DNA of 64,000 nucleotides from Monarcha castaneiventris obscurior (taxonomy: Eukaryota > Chordata > Aves > Passeriformes > Monarchidae): the NCBI GenBank assembly GCA_026261815.1, contig JAMPIT010000894.1:53569147-53633146 (forward strand). Reading direction: 5' to 3'. A program made the position numbers and the translations under genes. Below, one piece after another: positions 41,422 through 52,065 of the stretch. Position 1 is the first letter of the stretch; each line of letters opens with the position of its first letter. The notes beneath the pieces are model-generated. The model was not told the origin of the DNA, ran no database searches, and was given only the letters and a program-made list of their open reading frames with translations.

Positions 41422-42069
41422 CCCACGGACACGGCAGCGGCCTGCGGAGAGAGGGGGTTCAGAGCCACGCCAGAGCTCCCCGTGTCCCGCTGGGACACAT
41501 CCCGCCCTCGCCAAACCACGGGAAATGTGACACGGGCTCAAGGATGTCACACCGCACTCGCCTGCGCCGCCACGGCAGCTTCCGCCCTGCCCCAACATGG
41601 CGGCGCGGCGGCCTCAGCGGCCCCCGCTCTGCGGCCAATGGGCGCGCTCGCTGCGCCGGTGGCGTGCGGTGATTGGCCGGGCCCGGAGCCGGTGAGGGCG
41701 GTGATTGGCCGGGCCCGGGGCGGTGGCGGCGGCGATTGGCCGGGCCCGGGGCGGTGAGGGCGGCGATTGGCCGGGCCCGGGGCGGTGAGGGCGGCGATTG
41801 GCCGGGCCCGGGCGCAGCGGTTGCCCGGAGCGCGGGCGGTGGGTGCGGGAGCGGGTGGGGGAGCGGGTGCGGGAGCGGGGCGGCCCCTCCGCCTCACGGG
41901 CAGCCGCGGGCTCACCGCGCCCTGCAGGGCGGCCCGGAGTCCTGGTGGGATGAGAACTCCCTGGAGTGTCCGCTGGCGTGACTTGGGCAGAGGGAGCGAG
42001 GGAGGGAGGTGGTGGAGGCCTGGGCGGGCGGGTCTGCTCGGTGTTCACCGTTTATTCCCCCTCATCCCA
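41422..42069. promoter_or_regulatory. Divergent promoter of the PCMT1-like gene and CCDC32
   Basis: The two genes are head-to-head across about 650 bp of CpG-dense DNA. It holds a YY1-type CCAACATGGCGGC (41,592-41,604), a forward CCAAT at 41,634, and a five-copy minisatellite with ATTGG cores (listed separately). On the minus side an acceptor (CCGCAG) precedes 41,441. A GC-type donor (GCAG then GCGAGT) follows 41,562, which hints at a non-coding first exon for the methyltransferase gene. On the plus side an acceptor at 42,070 precedes the CCDC32 start, so CCDC32 also has an untranslated exon here. Confidence 0.7.
41671..41820 (+). repeat. Five-copy 31-bp minisatellite of inverted CCAAT boxes
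   Basis: Units 'gattggccgggcccggggcggtgagggcg' start at 41,671, 41,703, 41,734, 41,765 and 41,796. Each has an ATTGGCC (CCAAT on the minus strand) followed by GGGCCCGG and a GC-box-like GGGGCGGTG. The copies are nearly identical at 31-32 bp spacing, about three helical turns. Confidence 0.95.
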
Positions 42070-42079
42070 GGATCCCACG

Positions 42080-44942
42080 ATGAGGATGATCGAGAGCGTG
42101 GACTCCGCCGTGACCAGGTCCAGCGAGGACCTGTGGGCTGAGATCTGCTCCTGTCTGCCACATCCCGAGCACAAGGACGCCGGCGATGCTTTCACAGACT
42201 CCTTCATGGATTCCTACGCCGAGGGCAGCGGGTCGGGTGGCTCTTCCCAAGCCGCCCTGAAGCCCTGGGCACCCCTGAACGACTCAGAGGTGTACCTGGC
42301 ATCCCTGGGTGAGTGTCTCCCGCCGCTGAGGAGCCTGGTGACAGCTCTGTTTATGTGGTGTCAGTGCTGTGGTCAAAGTCTCCTAACTATTTAAACGCAG
42401 AATCTGACTCATCTTCTTCAAGCGCAGCAGTGGAAATGTGAAGCTGGGTCAGAGCTTCTTCAGCTCTGCCACGGAAAGGAACTTTTTGTCAAGTAAAAGC
42501 TGAAAAAATTGGTTTTTACCCTCCACAATAAGTGGGAGGCTGCACACGGCAACAGAACAGGTGGCAGAAGTGGCTTTTTAAGCTTTTATTTCTACCAGAA
42601 CCTTCCTGTTGCCTTCATTGCTGTTTCGCAGCATACCACGTAGTGCACTGAGAGTGATTTATATTCCAATTTGCATGGAAATTGTGGGAACTCAGTGCCT
42701 GCAAGATCTGTGCCCTCCTGTGTGATTTCATGGAAACTGAGCAGTAAGTGTGGAAATTATTACAACCCCAAATGGGCAGAGTTGGCTGATTGCACAAACC
42801 TTATTTCCTTCAGAAGCATCACCTGAAAAATACCATCTTGTGTATACATAAGAAAGAGAGCCACGCAGACCTGAAATACAGGGGGAAAACTACTTTTAAA
42901 ATAGAAATTAGTCTTGAAAAGTTAATTTAACTTACTTTTTGATACAGAAGCCCAGTTCCTTCTCTCCTCACCTTCCAGAAAAAGCCCTTAACAAAGATAA
43001 CAAAACCCCCTGTTCTCCTCCCAGAGAGAAGACTGATGAGGATCAAAGGCCTGTCCCAGGAGGTGACCTCCAAGGATATGCTGCGCACGCTGTCCCAGGC
43101 CAAGAAGGAATGCTGGGACAGGTTCCTGCAGGAGAAGTTTGAGGCTGAATGTTACGTTGAGGGCCACGATGCTGACGAGAGGTAACGAGCAAGTCAGTGG
43201 GAAGGGGTCACCACTTAACCTCTTAAAAACTAGAAAAAGGTTTTGTCAGGATGTTACACAGAAATACCATGTCCCTGCAGCTTGGAGAGGCTGCCACGGG
43301 ATTCCTGCAACGTTTTGGGAATGTCCATTGGGGTTGTGCTAGAGGGAACACAGAGCATGTAGGGTTTGAGCTTTGAGTGCTCCTTTCTGATCCTTGCACC
43401 CCTCAGACTCCATGGGAGCAGCTGGGACCTACTCAGTGATTTGCCTCCTCACACGTGGGGTAGGAAAGGAATGGAACAGAGGAGGGAATGTCCAGTGTGT
43501 CTCAGATTGGGATTTGGGATTGGTGATTTCCCTTCCCTGCCTCTCTTACAGTGCTTCTGCTCTCTCCCCCGTTGCCCTCACACAGATGATGTCAGAAGTA
43601 AGATGGGAGCCCTTTTCCTAAGCAATCTCCCATTCCCGATCACATGGAACACTCTCCAAATTCCTCATTTCTCAGCTGATATTTTCCATGAATGCTTCTG
43701 GCTGACAAGAAGATTATTTCTCTCCCTTGAAGAAAATCTACTTAAGCCAGAACTATGAAAAGTAATCCCTCTTTATAGTGAGGTTTCAGATGGTTTCTTT
43801 GGTCCCCAGTCAGCTTCAATGCGATTTATATTTAAAACCAAGCTTTTATGTGCTCTTTCTACTGTTTTGAAAGGATGAGGATGTTACCCATGAAAGAATT
43901 TCAGTCCCTAGAACTTGACTGTGAAGTTAGAGGTCACTCCTGAATGGTGGTGAAGTTTTGAGTCTCACCCACCAATGTAATTAGACAAGCCTTAACTTTT
44001 AAGTGCACTGAATTATGATGTTAGATTGTTGGGGTTATAGAAGTTCTTTAACCTTCCAGTGCTATTAATGCTCAAACTTTCTGAGATGTTCTTCCTGCTT
44101 TGGTTTTGTTCCCTTCCCTCCCCCCCATATTTCCTGATCTTCATCACAAAGGGGCAGTTGGGGGTTTGGTTTGTTTGAACAAGAGGGTTTTTACTTCCAG
44201 CCCAGAAAGCTGGAAATGCATGGAATCGTAGACTGGTTTGGGTTGGAATGGACCTTAAGGCCCATCCAGTCCCATCCACCTGCCCTGGGCAGGGACACCT
44301 TCCACTATCCCAGGTTGCTCTAAGCCCTGTCCAACCTGGCCTTGAACATTTCCAGGGATGGGGCAGCCACAGCTTCTCGGGGCAACCTGTGCCAGGGCCT
44401 CACCACCCTCCCAGGGAAGGATTTCTTCCCAAAATCCCATCTAACCCTGCCTTCTGTCTGACTGAGCTGGAGTCTTTGGCTACAGAGGCAGAGGAGAACT
44501 TCAGGTGTGTAAAGGCTGAAAGGGATCCTGTGCAGGTCCTTTACCCTGAGAGAAATCAGAGCATAAAACATGTTCTAACCATGGTTTAAAAGGCTCACCT
44601 GCAGGGAATGGCTTTGTAGAATGACAGATTCTGCTTGTCCCTCTGGCACAAGGATCCATCCCATGCCAGACCTCACCTGTGGGAACAGGAATACCTGCAG
44701 AGGGGCAGGAAATGCCTGTGGAGGCTTTTCCTCTGGCTTCTCTTGTGAGTCCCTGTGTGGCTGTGTCACTCTGTGGTCTCATGGTGTCCCTTTGTGTCCC
44801 CAGCACGCTGGAGCACCTGAAACGCTGGCTGCAGCCTGACAAAGTGGCCATCAGCTCCGAGGAGGTGCAGTGCCTCATCCCGCCGGAACTGCAGCCGGAG
44901 AAGCCAGAGGCTGAGGAGGAGCCTCCGGCTGCGGAGCAGTGA
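42080..44942 (+). CDS. CCDC32: CCDC32 coiled-coil domain-containing protein 32
   Basis: Three coding exons (42080-42308, 43025-43181, 44804-44942) with GT/AG borders join to 174 aa. The start MRMIES corresponds to human MKMFES. Conserved blocks are DLWAEICSCLP near the N-terminus, KPWAPLNDSEVYLASLE at the first exon joint, a central helical segment (EVTSKDMLRTLSQAKKECWDRFLQEK) and LEHLKRWLQPDKVAISSEEVQ near the C-terminus, followed by a Glu/Pro-rich tail. In human, CCDC32 is reported to bind AP-2 and affect clathrin-coated pit formation, and loss causes a craniofacial and developmental syndrome; that role is knowledge of the family. A short 5' UTR follows a splice acceptor at 42,070. A CR1 copy sits antisense in intron 2. 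Confidence 0.95.
44219..44465 (-). mobile_element. CR1 LINE 3' fragment in CCDC32 intron 2
   Basis: Reverse-oriented CR1 end ('tggaatcgtagactggtttgggttgg' to 'cccaaaatcccatctaaccctgcc'). It is antisense to CCDC32. Confidence 0.88.
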
Positions 44943-45254
44943 GAGGCCCCAGCAGTGCCTGGGGGCTGCCTCTTGTCCCAGCCCCCAGGGAGATGTACCC
45001 AGCCACAGGAATAGCAGGGAGGGGGGTACAGAGCAAATTATCAGTAATTGAAAAAAGTAATTTTTAAAAGAAAGAACCCCCAACCCACCAAATTCCAGCT
45101 CTGGTGCTCCACAGACAGCGACTGGCACTGGTAGGGATGAGAGGGAACGCCTGTGACACGGCTGAACCGAAACCTCACGTTGATCTTCTCCAGCCTGCAG
45201 CCACCTCATCATTCCAGCCTGGATGTGGATTGCTTGGAATCCATCAGGAGTCAC

Positions 45255-45260
45255 ATTAAA
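45255..45260 (+). terminator. CCDC32: Proximal candidate CCDC32 polyadenylation signal
   Basis: ATTAAA about 310 nt after the CCDC32 stop, followed by a CAA repeat. A distal AATAAA also exists, so alternative 3' ends are possible. Confidence 0.4.
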
Positions 45261-46554
45261 CAACAACAACAAAAGCTGTTGTTGAGAAGCACCAGGAAAC
45301 ATCACGGTCTAGAATAGAGCAGAGAAACCACTGAATCACTGTCCTCCTGTCTTTTACCTTTTCATTACTCAGTTGGGCATTTTTTCCTCTCCTGCCAAGT
45401 CCACTTTGGTGTTCTCTCCAGATCTTCACTGTTTCAGTCTGACTTGGCCCCAAGCTGTGCCAGAAAGAAGATGGATACTTCTCACCTCTGTGAATTTGGG
45501 ACCCTGAAGGAAGCTCTCACTGCAGTCACTAAATTGATGGTGTCATTGACGTTGTAGCTATTTCACATTCCTCTCTGTAATGCACCCTCTAACATCCCAC
45601 TTTATTGCCCAAACTCTCTATTATAGACTGGAGGGGGAGTATTTTTCCTCTTGTTGGTCATTTTGTACCTGTTCTTTATCCCTTCAGCCTCTCCAGAAGA
45701 AGATCAGGTGAGATTCTGTATTGGGAAACCAAGCGTGGTAGCCAGGGAGGCTATAAACAACTTGTTTTCATCACAGAATTGCATAGAATTCTCTGACTTG
45801 AAATACATTTAGTACTTAATTGCTTTTTTCACCCCGCTTAACTCTGCAAAGGGTTATTTCCCTTTACTAATCCAAGAATCTGTGATTTCATGCTGGGTTT
45901 TCGTTGATCCGTGTGTTCTGCCTCAGCACCAACACTGGAGGTCGGTAGAGGGAAGCAGCACAGTCTGTCAGAGCTCCTTAGGAGAAATTGTGGTTCTAGG
46001 AGTTAATCCACGCCGGATTCATACCGTGTTCGTTTATGTATCTGTTTGGAAATATTTTTTTAGGAGTAAATTCTTGCTGGAGCCTCCCAGTTTCCTGTCT
46101 CTGCACACGAAGAGAGGCGCTGCTCTCTCGGTCTCCGCCTCACAACTCAGAGGTTGTTCCCACCATCAGCTTTCCTGGTGTAACTCCCACCCCAGGCTCA
46201 CCTCCCAAAAAAGTCACGCTCAGAATTCTCCATGAAAACAATCCCTTGTTTTTTAAAGCTTGAGAAATGGGGTGAATCATCTGAGTGCCAGTGATGCACA
46301 ACTTGCAAGCCTCGTGTCTTGCTGGTTTGGTCATGAAATGTCCCTTTTAATTTATCCTTAGTGTCCCTTTTAATTTATCCTTTACCTGTCCTGTATTACA
46401 TTAAGTCTTTGTCCTTGTGCAAATCTTTCTCACCTGATGCAACAAAGCTGTGACAAAGATGCAGAACTCTGAGCTGTTCCCAGAAATGGTTCGTGCAGAG
46501 AGAGAGAAAGCAGCAATTTCTCCGTCCCCAGCCTATTTCTCTATTTTATTTGTC

Positions 46555-46560
46555 AATAAA
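46555..46560 (+). terminator. CCDC32: Distal candidate CCDC32 polyadenylation signal
   Basis: AATAAA followed by a T/G-containing stretch about 1.6 kb after the CCDC32 stop. The interval 44,943-46,554 shows no other gene and could be its 3' UTR. Confidence 0.4.
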
Positions 46561-47221
46561 ATTGTTCTTATGGGTAGCAAGCACTGTGAGGATGCTTTAT
46601 ATTATTTTATCTGTTCTTAAACATATCTGAGGAAGAAATGTACCCAAAAGAACTGTACTGAAATAATTCCACATCCACATCACCAAGCATTTCCTTTGGA
46701 GAAGGCACCTGAGGGAACAGCTCTTACCATTTCACTTGTAAAGATAATAACCATTCCAAGATTCTCTGACCTGCTCTGTGCAAACATGCAGGGAAAAAGA
46801 AAATCCAGCTGATCATTGCAAAGATTGATCAATTAATCCATTACATAGAGTTAGCTTATTTCCCCAACCCCCATATATAATAAATGTAGTAATATGAATA
46901 TAATTATATACAATTAAATTATAACATAGAGTACAGACTTGGGGTGGGTCTGTACTTAAATCAGCATAAAAAAAACCCTTTAAAAACTTCTTTACAAAAT
47001 CACTGAACTGAATAGGAGTGTGATGTGTCTGAGCAGTGTGTTGGTGATGCCACACATGGTTTGAGTATCAAGGACTTCACCTCCCAGTATTGGGGTTTGT
47101 TTTGGGAAAAACAGGCTGCTGAGCTCTTCCCCACCAAACAAACTCTTGCTGGTAAAAGCAGCAATGTCACTGGGGGAGGGGGGGTTTGCTTCTGCAGCAA
47201 CACCAGTCTTCCTATGTGTGG

Positions 47222-47400
47222 AAATAACTCCCACAGAGGGAGAATTGTTGAGGTTGGAAAAACCCTCTGGGATTATTGAATCCAAGCCCAGCACAGCTGA
47301 GCCCACCACTATCCTGTGTCCCCAAATGCCACAGCCACACGGCTTTTAAATCCTTCCAGGGCTGGGGACTCCACCCCTGCCCCGGGCAGCCTGTTTTTAA
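47222..47400 (-). mobile_element. CR1-like LINE fragment
   Basis: 'gggagaattgttgaggttggaaaaaccctctgggattattgaatcc' and the following 'tttaaatccttccagggctggggactccacc' are the reverse-oriented end of a distinct CR1 subfamily. Confidence 0.75.
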
Positions 47401-47922
47401 CAGTTTAACCCAAAGGAGGCATCAGTGGCAGCTCAGGGACAGCAGAAGGGCCCATCCCCAGTGGCGCAGGCAGATCTGCAGTCACGGTGCCTGGAGGCAT
47501 CAGGTCCAGACCGTGAGGCACAGAGCTGCCAGCAGACACAGGGAATGACTTTCAGGCAGGAAAAATGAGTAATCACAAAGGAAACAGCAGCCCCCCTCCC
47601 CTTTGTACCTTTTAAAGACAATATTATACCTTTTTCTCTGCATGAAACAGCATTTCTGTACCCCTTGAAGCCAGTGGAGACCTCATGCCCCGGCCTGGCA
47701 GGGGTTTGCTTTCAAAATGGGGCAGAATAAAGTTGTATCTGACATAATTCACCTACTGCCTTGTCAGAGCAAGGGGAGGGCAGGGCTGACAGAGCACTTT
47801 GAGCAGCACAGAAAGGCTTCCACCCACCCAAATGGGAAAAAAAGGTGGTTCTCCACAAGCTTGGACCAAAGGAATCGATCCCACAGGAGCATAAGCTGGC
47901 AGCACCCTGTGGTGATGCTGAG

Positions 47923-48175
47923 AATCACAGAATTCCAGGATAGTTTGGGTTGGAAGGGACCTGAGAGCTCATCCAGTTCCACCCCCTGCCCTGGTCAGGG
48001 ACACCTTCCACCATCCCTGATTGCTCCAAGCCTGGTCCAGCTTGGCCTTGGACACTGCCAGGGATCCAGGGGCAGCCACAGCTTCTCTGGGCAACCTGTG
48101 CCAGGGCCTCAGCACCCTCACAGGGAAGAATTTCTTCCCAATATCCACTCTAAACCTTCCCTTTTTCAGCTTATG
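47923..48175 (-). mobile_element. CR1 LINE 3' fragment
   Basis: Well-preserved reverse-oriented CR1 end ('cacagaattccaggatagtttgggttgg' to 'tttcttcccaatatccactctaaac'). Confidence 0.9.
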
Positions 48176-49129
48176 GCTATTAAATATTCCATCCTCCTTT
48201 GGAACTGACAGGCTCTCAAGGATCTGGGTTATGAAAACCCGTGGTTATTTCTAATAACCACCTTGGTGACACAGAAAAGAATAAAAATCACAGCAAGCTG
48301 ATTCCCGTCCATCATCTGTACAGGATGGGAGACACCAGGATACCACAGCAGGTGCCTCCAGCACCTCCAGCTCTCCCATCAGGGACCGTCAGGGTGGGCT
48401 GCAGCTTTCAAACCCGTCCTTTCAAACTCTGAGCCAGGACCTGCATAGGGGCAATACAAGCTTTGGGAATAAGAGTGATTTATCCTGAATGCTCTGGAAG
48501 CAGCAATGATGATGTAAAAGGTTTTTTCAGGATAAGCCTGTGCAGAGGGAAGAGCTCCCCGTGCTGCAGCCGGGTCACCCTGGCCATGGCACATCCATGC
48601 CGGGATGGAGCCAGAGGCTGCCTTGGGGTGGACTCGTCATCCCACTGTCAGCTCCAAAGCCCAGCTCTCCTCTCCAACCAGCCTCTGGCTCTCCTTATCT
48701 GATTGTTCTGCTCTTTAAAATTAACAGCAGCTCTTGTCAGGCACTGATATGGAGACAAAGATGATTTTCTTCCTGCTGATTATTTGGCAGGGGTGAGCAC
48801 TCTCCTCTGGATCAGCTCAGCCAGCTTTAATAACCAGCCCAGCTCCATCAGATTGGGATGAATTAATCACTCTTTTGCACCAAAACTCTCCATTTTGCAG
48901 AACTTCTGTGACTGCTCTGACAATTTCCATTCCTCTTATCCCCGCCAGATTCCATTGGATGATTATTATTTATCACTTTCCCTTATTGAAGTAAGGCTGA
49001 TCCTGGTGCCCTTTCTCATTTGGGGCAATTCCCAATGGCTGGACCACCCTCACCCCATCCTACACTTGCCCCCCAAGCTGGGCTGCTAGCACTCCAGGGT
49101 TGGGTGCCCATCACCCTACGGCTGGGCCA

Positions 49130-49176
49130 CCCTCACCCCACTCTGCCCTCACCCCACTCTGCCCTCACCCCACTTT
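49130..49176 (+). repeat. Short 15-16-bp tandem repeat
   Basis: Three copies of 'cctcaccccactctgc' in tandem, the last diverging, at the edge of a GC-rich block. Confidence 0.8.
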
Positions 49177-49189
49177 CCCTCCCTCTTCC

Positions 49190-49730
49190 CTCGCCCCCGG
49201 GCCGGGACCCCCCGACGGGGCGGGCGCTGCCGACCCCGGGAGCTCCGCGCGGTCCCTGCGCCCGCCCGCCCCGTCCGTCCCCCCGCGCCTTCCCCTCCTT
49301 CCCTGCCGGGGGAATGTCCCTGGATCCAGCCCCGAGGGCGAGGGAGGGGCTCCCCGCAGCCCCCCGGTGCTCCCCGCCGGGCCGGGGGGCGGGATGGTGG
49401 GATGTGCGCGTCCCCCCGGGCCCCTGGAACACCGCGCGCCGTGGGTGGGAACGTCCTGTTCCTCCGGGACTGAGAGGCTCAGGCAGCAGGGGGGGAGGCA
49501 AAAAAAAAAAAAAAAAAAAAAAAAAAGAAAAGATGGAAAAAAAAAAAAAAAGGCAAGACAAAGCGAGACAAAACCACCCCAACACCACAAAAGCGCGGCT
49601 GAGAACGGCTGTGCCGGAGCCTCCCGGTGAGCAACACCCTGCGAAGGGAACGCTCCTCCTCATCCTCACGGGAACCTCGGCGGGCAGCGGGCGGCTCCCA
49701 GCCCTGAGCACCCCGGGCCCCTCCGCAGGT
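49190..49730 (+). promoter_or_regulatory. CpG-rich block, possible upstream exon of the GPCR gene
   Basis: CpG-dense DNA (49,190-49,480) followed by A-runs and a second GC-rich part. A donor-like CAG then GTAAAAG occurs at 49,729. An acceptor-like pyrimidine tract and CAG lies at about 50,913, shortly before the GPCR start. A non-coding exon joining these is a plausible but unproven inference. Confidence 0.35.
49500..49552 (+). repeat. Poly-A runs
   Basis: Two long A-runs, of about 26 and 16 bases, separated by 'gaaaagatgg'. They are low-complexity within an otherwise GC-rich block; no retrocopy body is recognisable upstream. Confidence 0.85.
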
Positions 49731-50390
49731 AAAAGCGCTCCGGGACCGGGATAGGGGGTGCCGCAGCCACACCCTGGACCCCCCAAATCCCAGCCAGAGC
49801 CGCGGCGTTCAGCCTTTATCGGAGAGGGAGTAGGACCCTGGTGATGCACTGAAGAGCTGGTTTGACTCTCGCGGGTACGCGAAGGAGAATTAAAGAATTT
49901 AATTGAGCTTCAGAATTTTCATTCTATAAGTTAATGAGCATTTTGGCTCCTCGGCTGCAAGTTTCCTGATGGATTTTGTGTTCCTGCCCCAGGCAGGGAA
50001 CGGGGACCTGGAGGTGTGGTATCACAGCGTGCGCCCTGTGAGTGCAGCTGGGACATAGAAAACCACAATATCCCTCGGTTAATTACAAGGGTTTCTTAAT
50101 TAATGCTGATTTGACTCTCCACTGGGGGGAAAGACTGTCCAGATCCTGGTAAGGGAGATCAAACAGTAATTTTGAGAGTGTGGGGCTTGAAAGGAGGGTC
50201 CTGGAGGAGAACTCTTAATTTCCATACAGTTTCTGCTGGAATACATTTTATCTCGTGGGTTTGTGGAGGTGCCCAGGGAGCCAGGCATTGCCTCCTTCCA
50301 TCTCTCCCATCACAGCTGCCACAGGGAAAGACAGGAGAAGCCAAAGCTCCTTGGGTGGTGAAGATAAAACGAAGGGGATAAAAGAACCCA

Positions 50391-50470
50391 ATGGGATGGG
50401 ATGGGCTGGGCTGGGCTGGGCTGGGCTGGGCTGGGCTGGGCTGGGCTGGGCTGGGATGGGCTGGGCTGAG
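50391..50470 (+). repeat. (CTGGG)n pentanucleotide microsatellite
   Basis: About a dozen CTGGG units in a row, flanked by ATGGG variants. The evenly spaced GGG triplets make G-quadruplex formation on the plus strand plausible. Confidence 0.95.
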
Positions 50471-50979
50471 CTGGCAGGGAGAGACACAGGAGTGCAGGGG
50501 ATGGAAAGGATGCTCCTGCCCAGCCAGATGGCATGCAGCTGGTGGGTCAGGGTGGAATTAACTGGAAAAAATAAAAAGCAAGAAATGCAGGAGTGTCTTT
50601 TTTGTTCTGCCTTACGTCAGCGCAGCTCCCAGGTCCCTCTCCATGAGGCTTCTCGAGCTGATTTCTGGGTCCTGCTGCCCCAAGCTGGCAGCTCCCCACA
50701 GATCTGTGCTGGCTGCTTAACCATTTCACAGCCAGCTTGCCAACTTTGCTCCATAGCAGAGCTCCTCTGTCTCTGTCACAGGGCACCTTTACTCTTAAAC
50801 AAGTCATTTAAACCAGCCAGTGCCTCAGCACAGGGCTGTGCAGAAGGCCTGGACTCTGAGGACATGTTCTTCTGCCCAGAAGTGCATCCAAAATTTGTTT
50901 CTGTCCCCTCCAGAGCTCACAGGCTCATCTGTGTTTGACTTTGAGCTGTGGAGAAGCCACATTGGCCACAGGGGCTCCC

Positions 50980-52065
50980 ATGGCTCAGCTGCCCAATGAC
51001 TCCTGGCACAACGGCTCGGCCACGCTCTTCACCGGCCTGGACCTGCTCCTGGAGCTGAAGCCGCTCTTCATCCCGCTCTACGCCACGCTGGTGGCGGTGG
51101 CGTGCATCGGGAACCTCTTCCTCATCCTCCTCATTGCCCTCACCAAGAAGCTGCACTGCACCACCAACTTCCTGATCGGGAACCTGGCGGTGGCCGACTT
51201 CATCATGTGCCTGGCCTGCGTCCCCCTCACCGTGTCCTACGCCTTCGAGGAGCGGGGCTGGCTCTTTGGCATGTTCATGTGCCACTTTGTCACCCTGCTG
51301 CAGGCTGCCACCGTCTTCGTGTCGGTGCTGTCCCTCACGGCCATCGCCATCGACCGCTACGTGGTGGTGGCGTACCCGATCCGCAGGCGGATCAGCCGCA
51401 GGGCCTGCATTGGCCTCGTGGCCTGCATTTGGCTGCTCTCCATCGTGGCCTCTGTGCCCACCTCGCTGCACACCCACTACCTGGACCTCAACGCCATCGG
51501 CCACGACATGATCATCTGCGAGGAGTTCTGGAAGCACGAGGAGAGGGAGCGGCTGCTGTACTCGTGCCTGATGCTGCTGCTCTCCTACATGCTCCCGCTG
51601 CTGGCCGTGTCCGTCTCCTTCTGTGCCATCACCTACCACCTGCGCAGGAGGAACGTGCCGGGCACTGCCCATTGCTGCCAGGACAAGTGGACCAGGACCA
51701 AGCACAAGACCTTCCGGGTGCTCACCGTTTCCGTGGTCTGCTTTGCCGTCTGCTGGCTGCCTCTGCAGGTGGTCAATTTCATCCGGGACATTGACGAGGA
51801 ATTCACCATCCTGGACAAGAGGTACGTCAATGTCATCCAGGTCTCGTGCCACCTGATTGCCATGAGCTCTGCCTGCTACAACCCCTTCATCTATGCCTCC
51901 CTCCACGACAAGTTCTGGTTCCACCTCAGCAGCTACTTCTACCGCAAGAAGCAGAGCTCCAGGACCATGTCCTGCAAGGCTTCCCGCTTCAACACCTGCT
52001 CCACCCTGGCAGATGCTCCCACCGGGGCCTCGGACAAGATAGCTTTGCAATCCAGGTTACCTTAG
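50980..52065 (+). CDS. Prolactin-releasing peptide receptor-like GPCR (PRLHR family)
   Basis: A single-exon class A receptor of 361 aa. The start is the ATG in CCCATGG giving MAQLPNDSW; in-frame codons upstream lack an earlier ATG. N-glycosylation sequons are at N6 and N11. Seven membrane segments are apparent. The TM3/ECL2 cysteines are C101 and C180, DRY is at 125-127, CWLP at 258-261 and NPFIY at 301-305. The segment FLIGNLAVADFIMCLACVPL and the CEEFW of ECL2 closely resemble human PRLHR (GPR10), so the ligand is probably an RFamide of the PrRP/C-RFa type coupling to G proteins. Birds and fish have several PRLHR paralogues; this may be PRLHR2, but the number is inference. It sits between CCDC32 and CHST14, where I know of no such gene in human. 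It appears intact. Confidence 0.9.
   Translation: MAQLPNDSWHNGSATLFTGLDLLLELKPLFIPLYATLVAVACIGNLFLILLIALTKKLHCTTNFLIGNLAVADFIMCLACVPLTVSYAFEERGWLFGMFMCHFVTLLQAATVFVSVLSLTAIAIDRYVVVAYPIRRRISRRACIGLVACIWLLSIVASVPTSLHTHYLDLNAIGHDMIICEEFWKHEERERLLYSCLMLLLSYMLPLLAVSVSFCAITYHLRRRNVPGTAHCCQDKWTRTKHKTFRVLTVSVVCFAVCWLPLQVVNFIRDIDEEFTILDKRYVNVIQVSCHLIAMSSACYNPFIYASLHDKFWFHLSSYFYRKKQSSRTMSCKASRFNTCSTLADAPTGASDKIALQSRLP

Larger units (their letters stand above)
46561..49185. other. Intergenic DNA between CCDC32 and the GPCR gene
   Basis: AT-rich sequence with two CR1 pieces listed separately. I see no exon or RNA gene. Confidence 0.5.

Noticed and set aside
41614..42048. Repetitive proline/arginine-rich frame in the divergent promoter
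   Set aside because: It is a translation of the CCAAT minisatellite, with no conserved features.
49020..49849. Long frames on both strands in the GC-rich block
   Set aside because: They run through short tandem repeats and poly-A, giving poly-Lys or poly-Phe, and show no family signature.
50917..52050. Minus-strand open frame of about 377 codons across the GPCR gene
   Set aside because: It is the antisense shadow of a GC-rich, codon-biased receptor exon. Its composition (Val, His, Gln, Glu rich) resembles no family and the plus strand holds all GPCR motifs.
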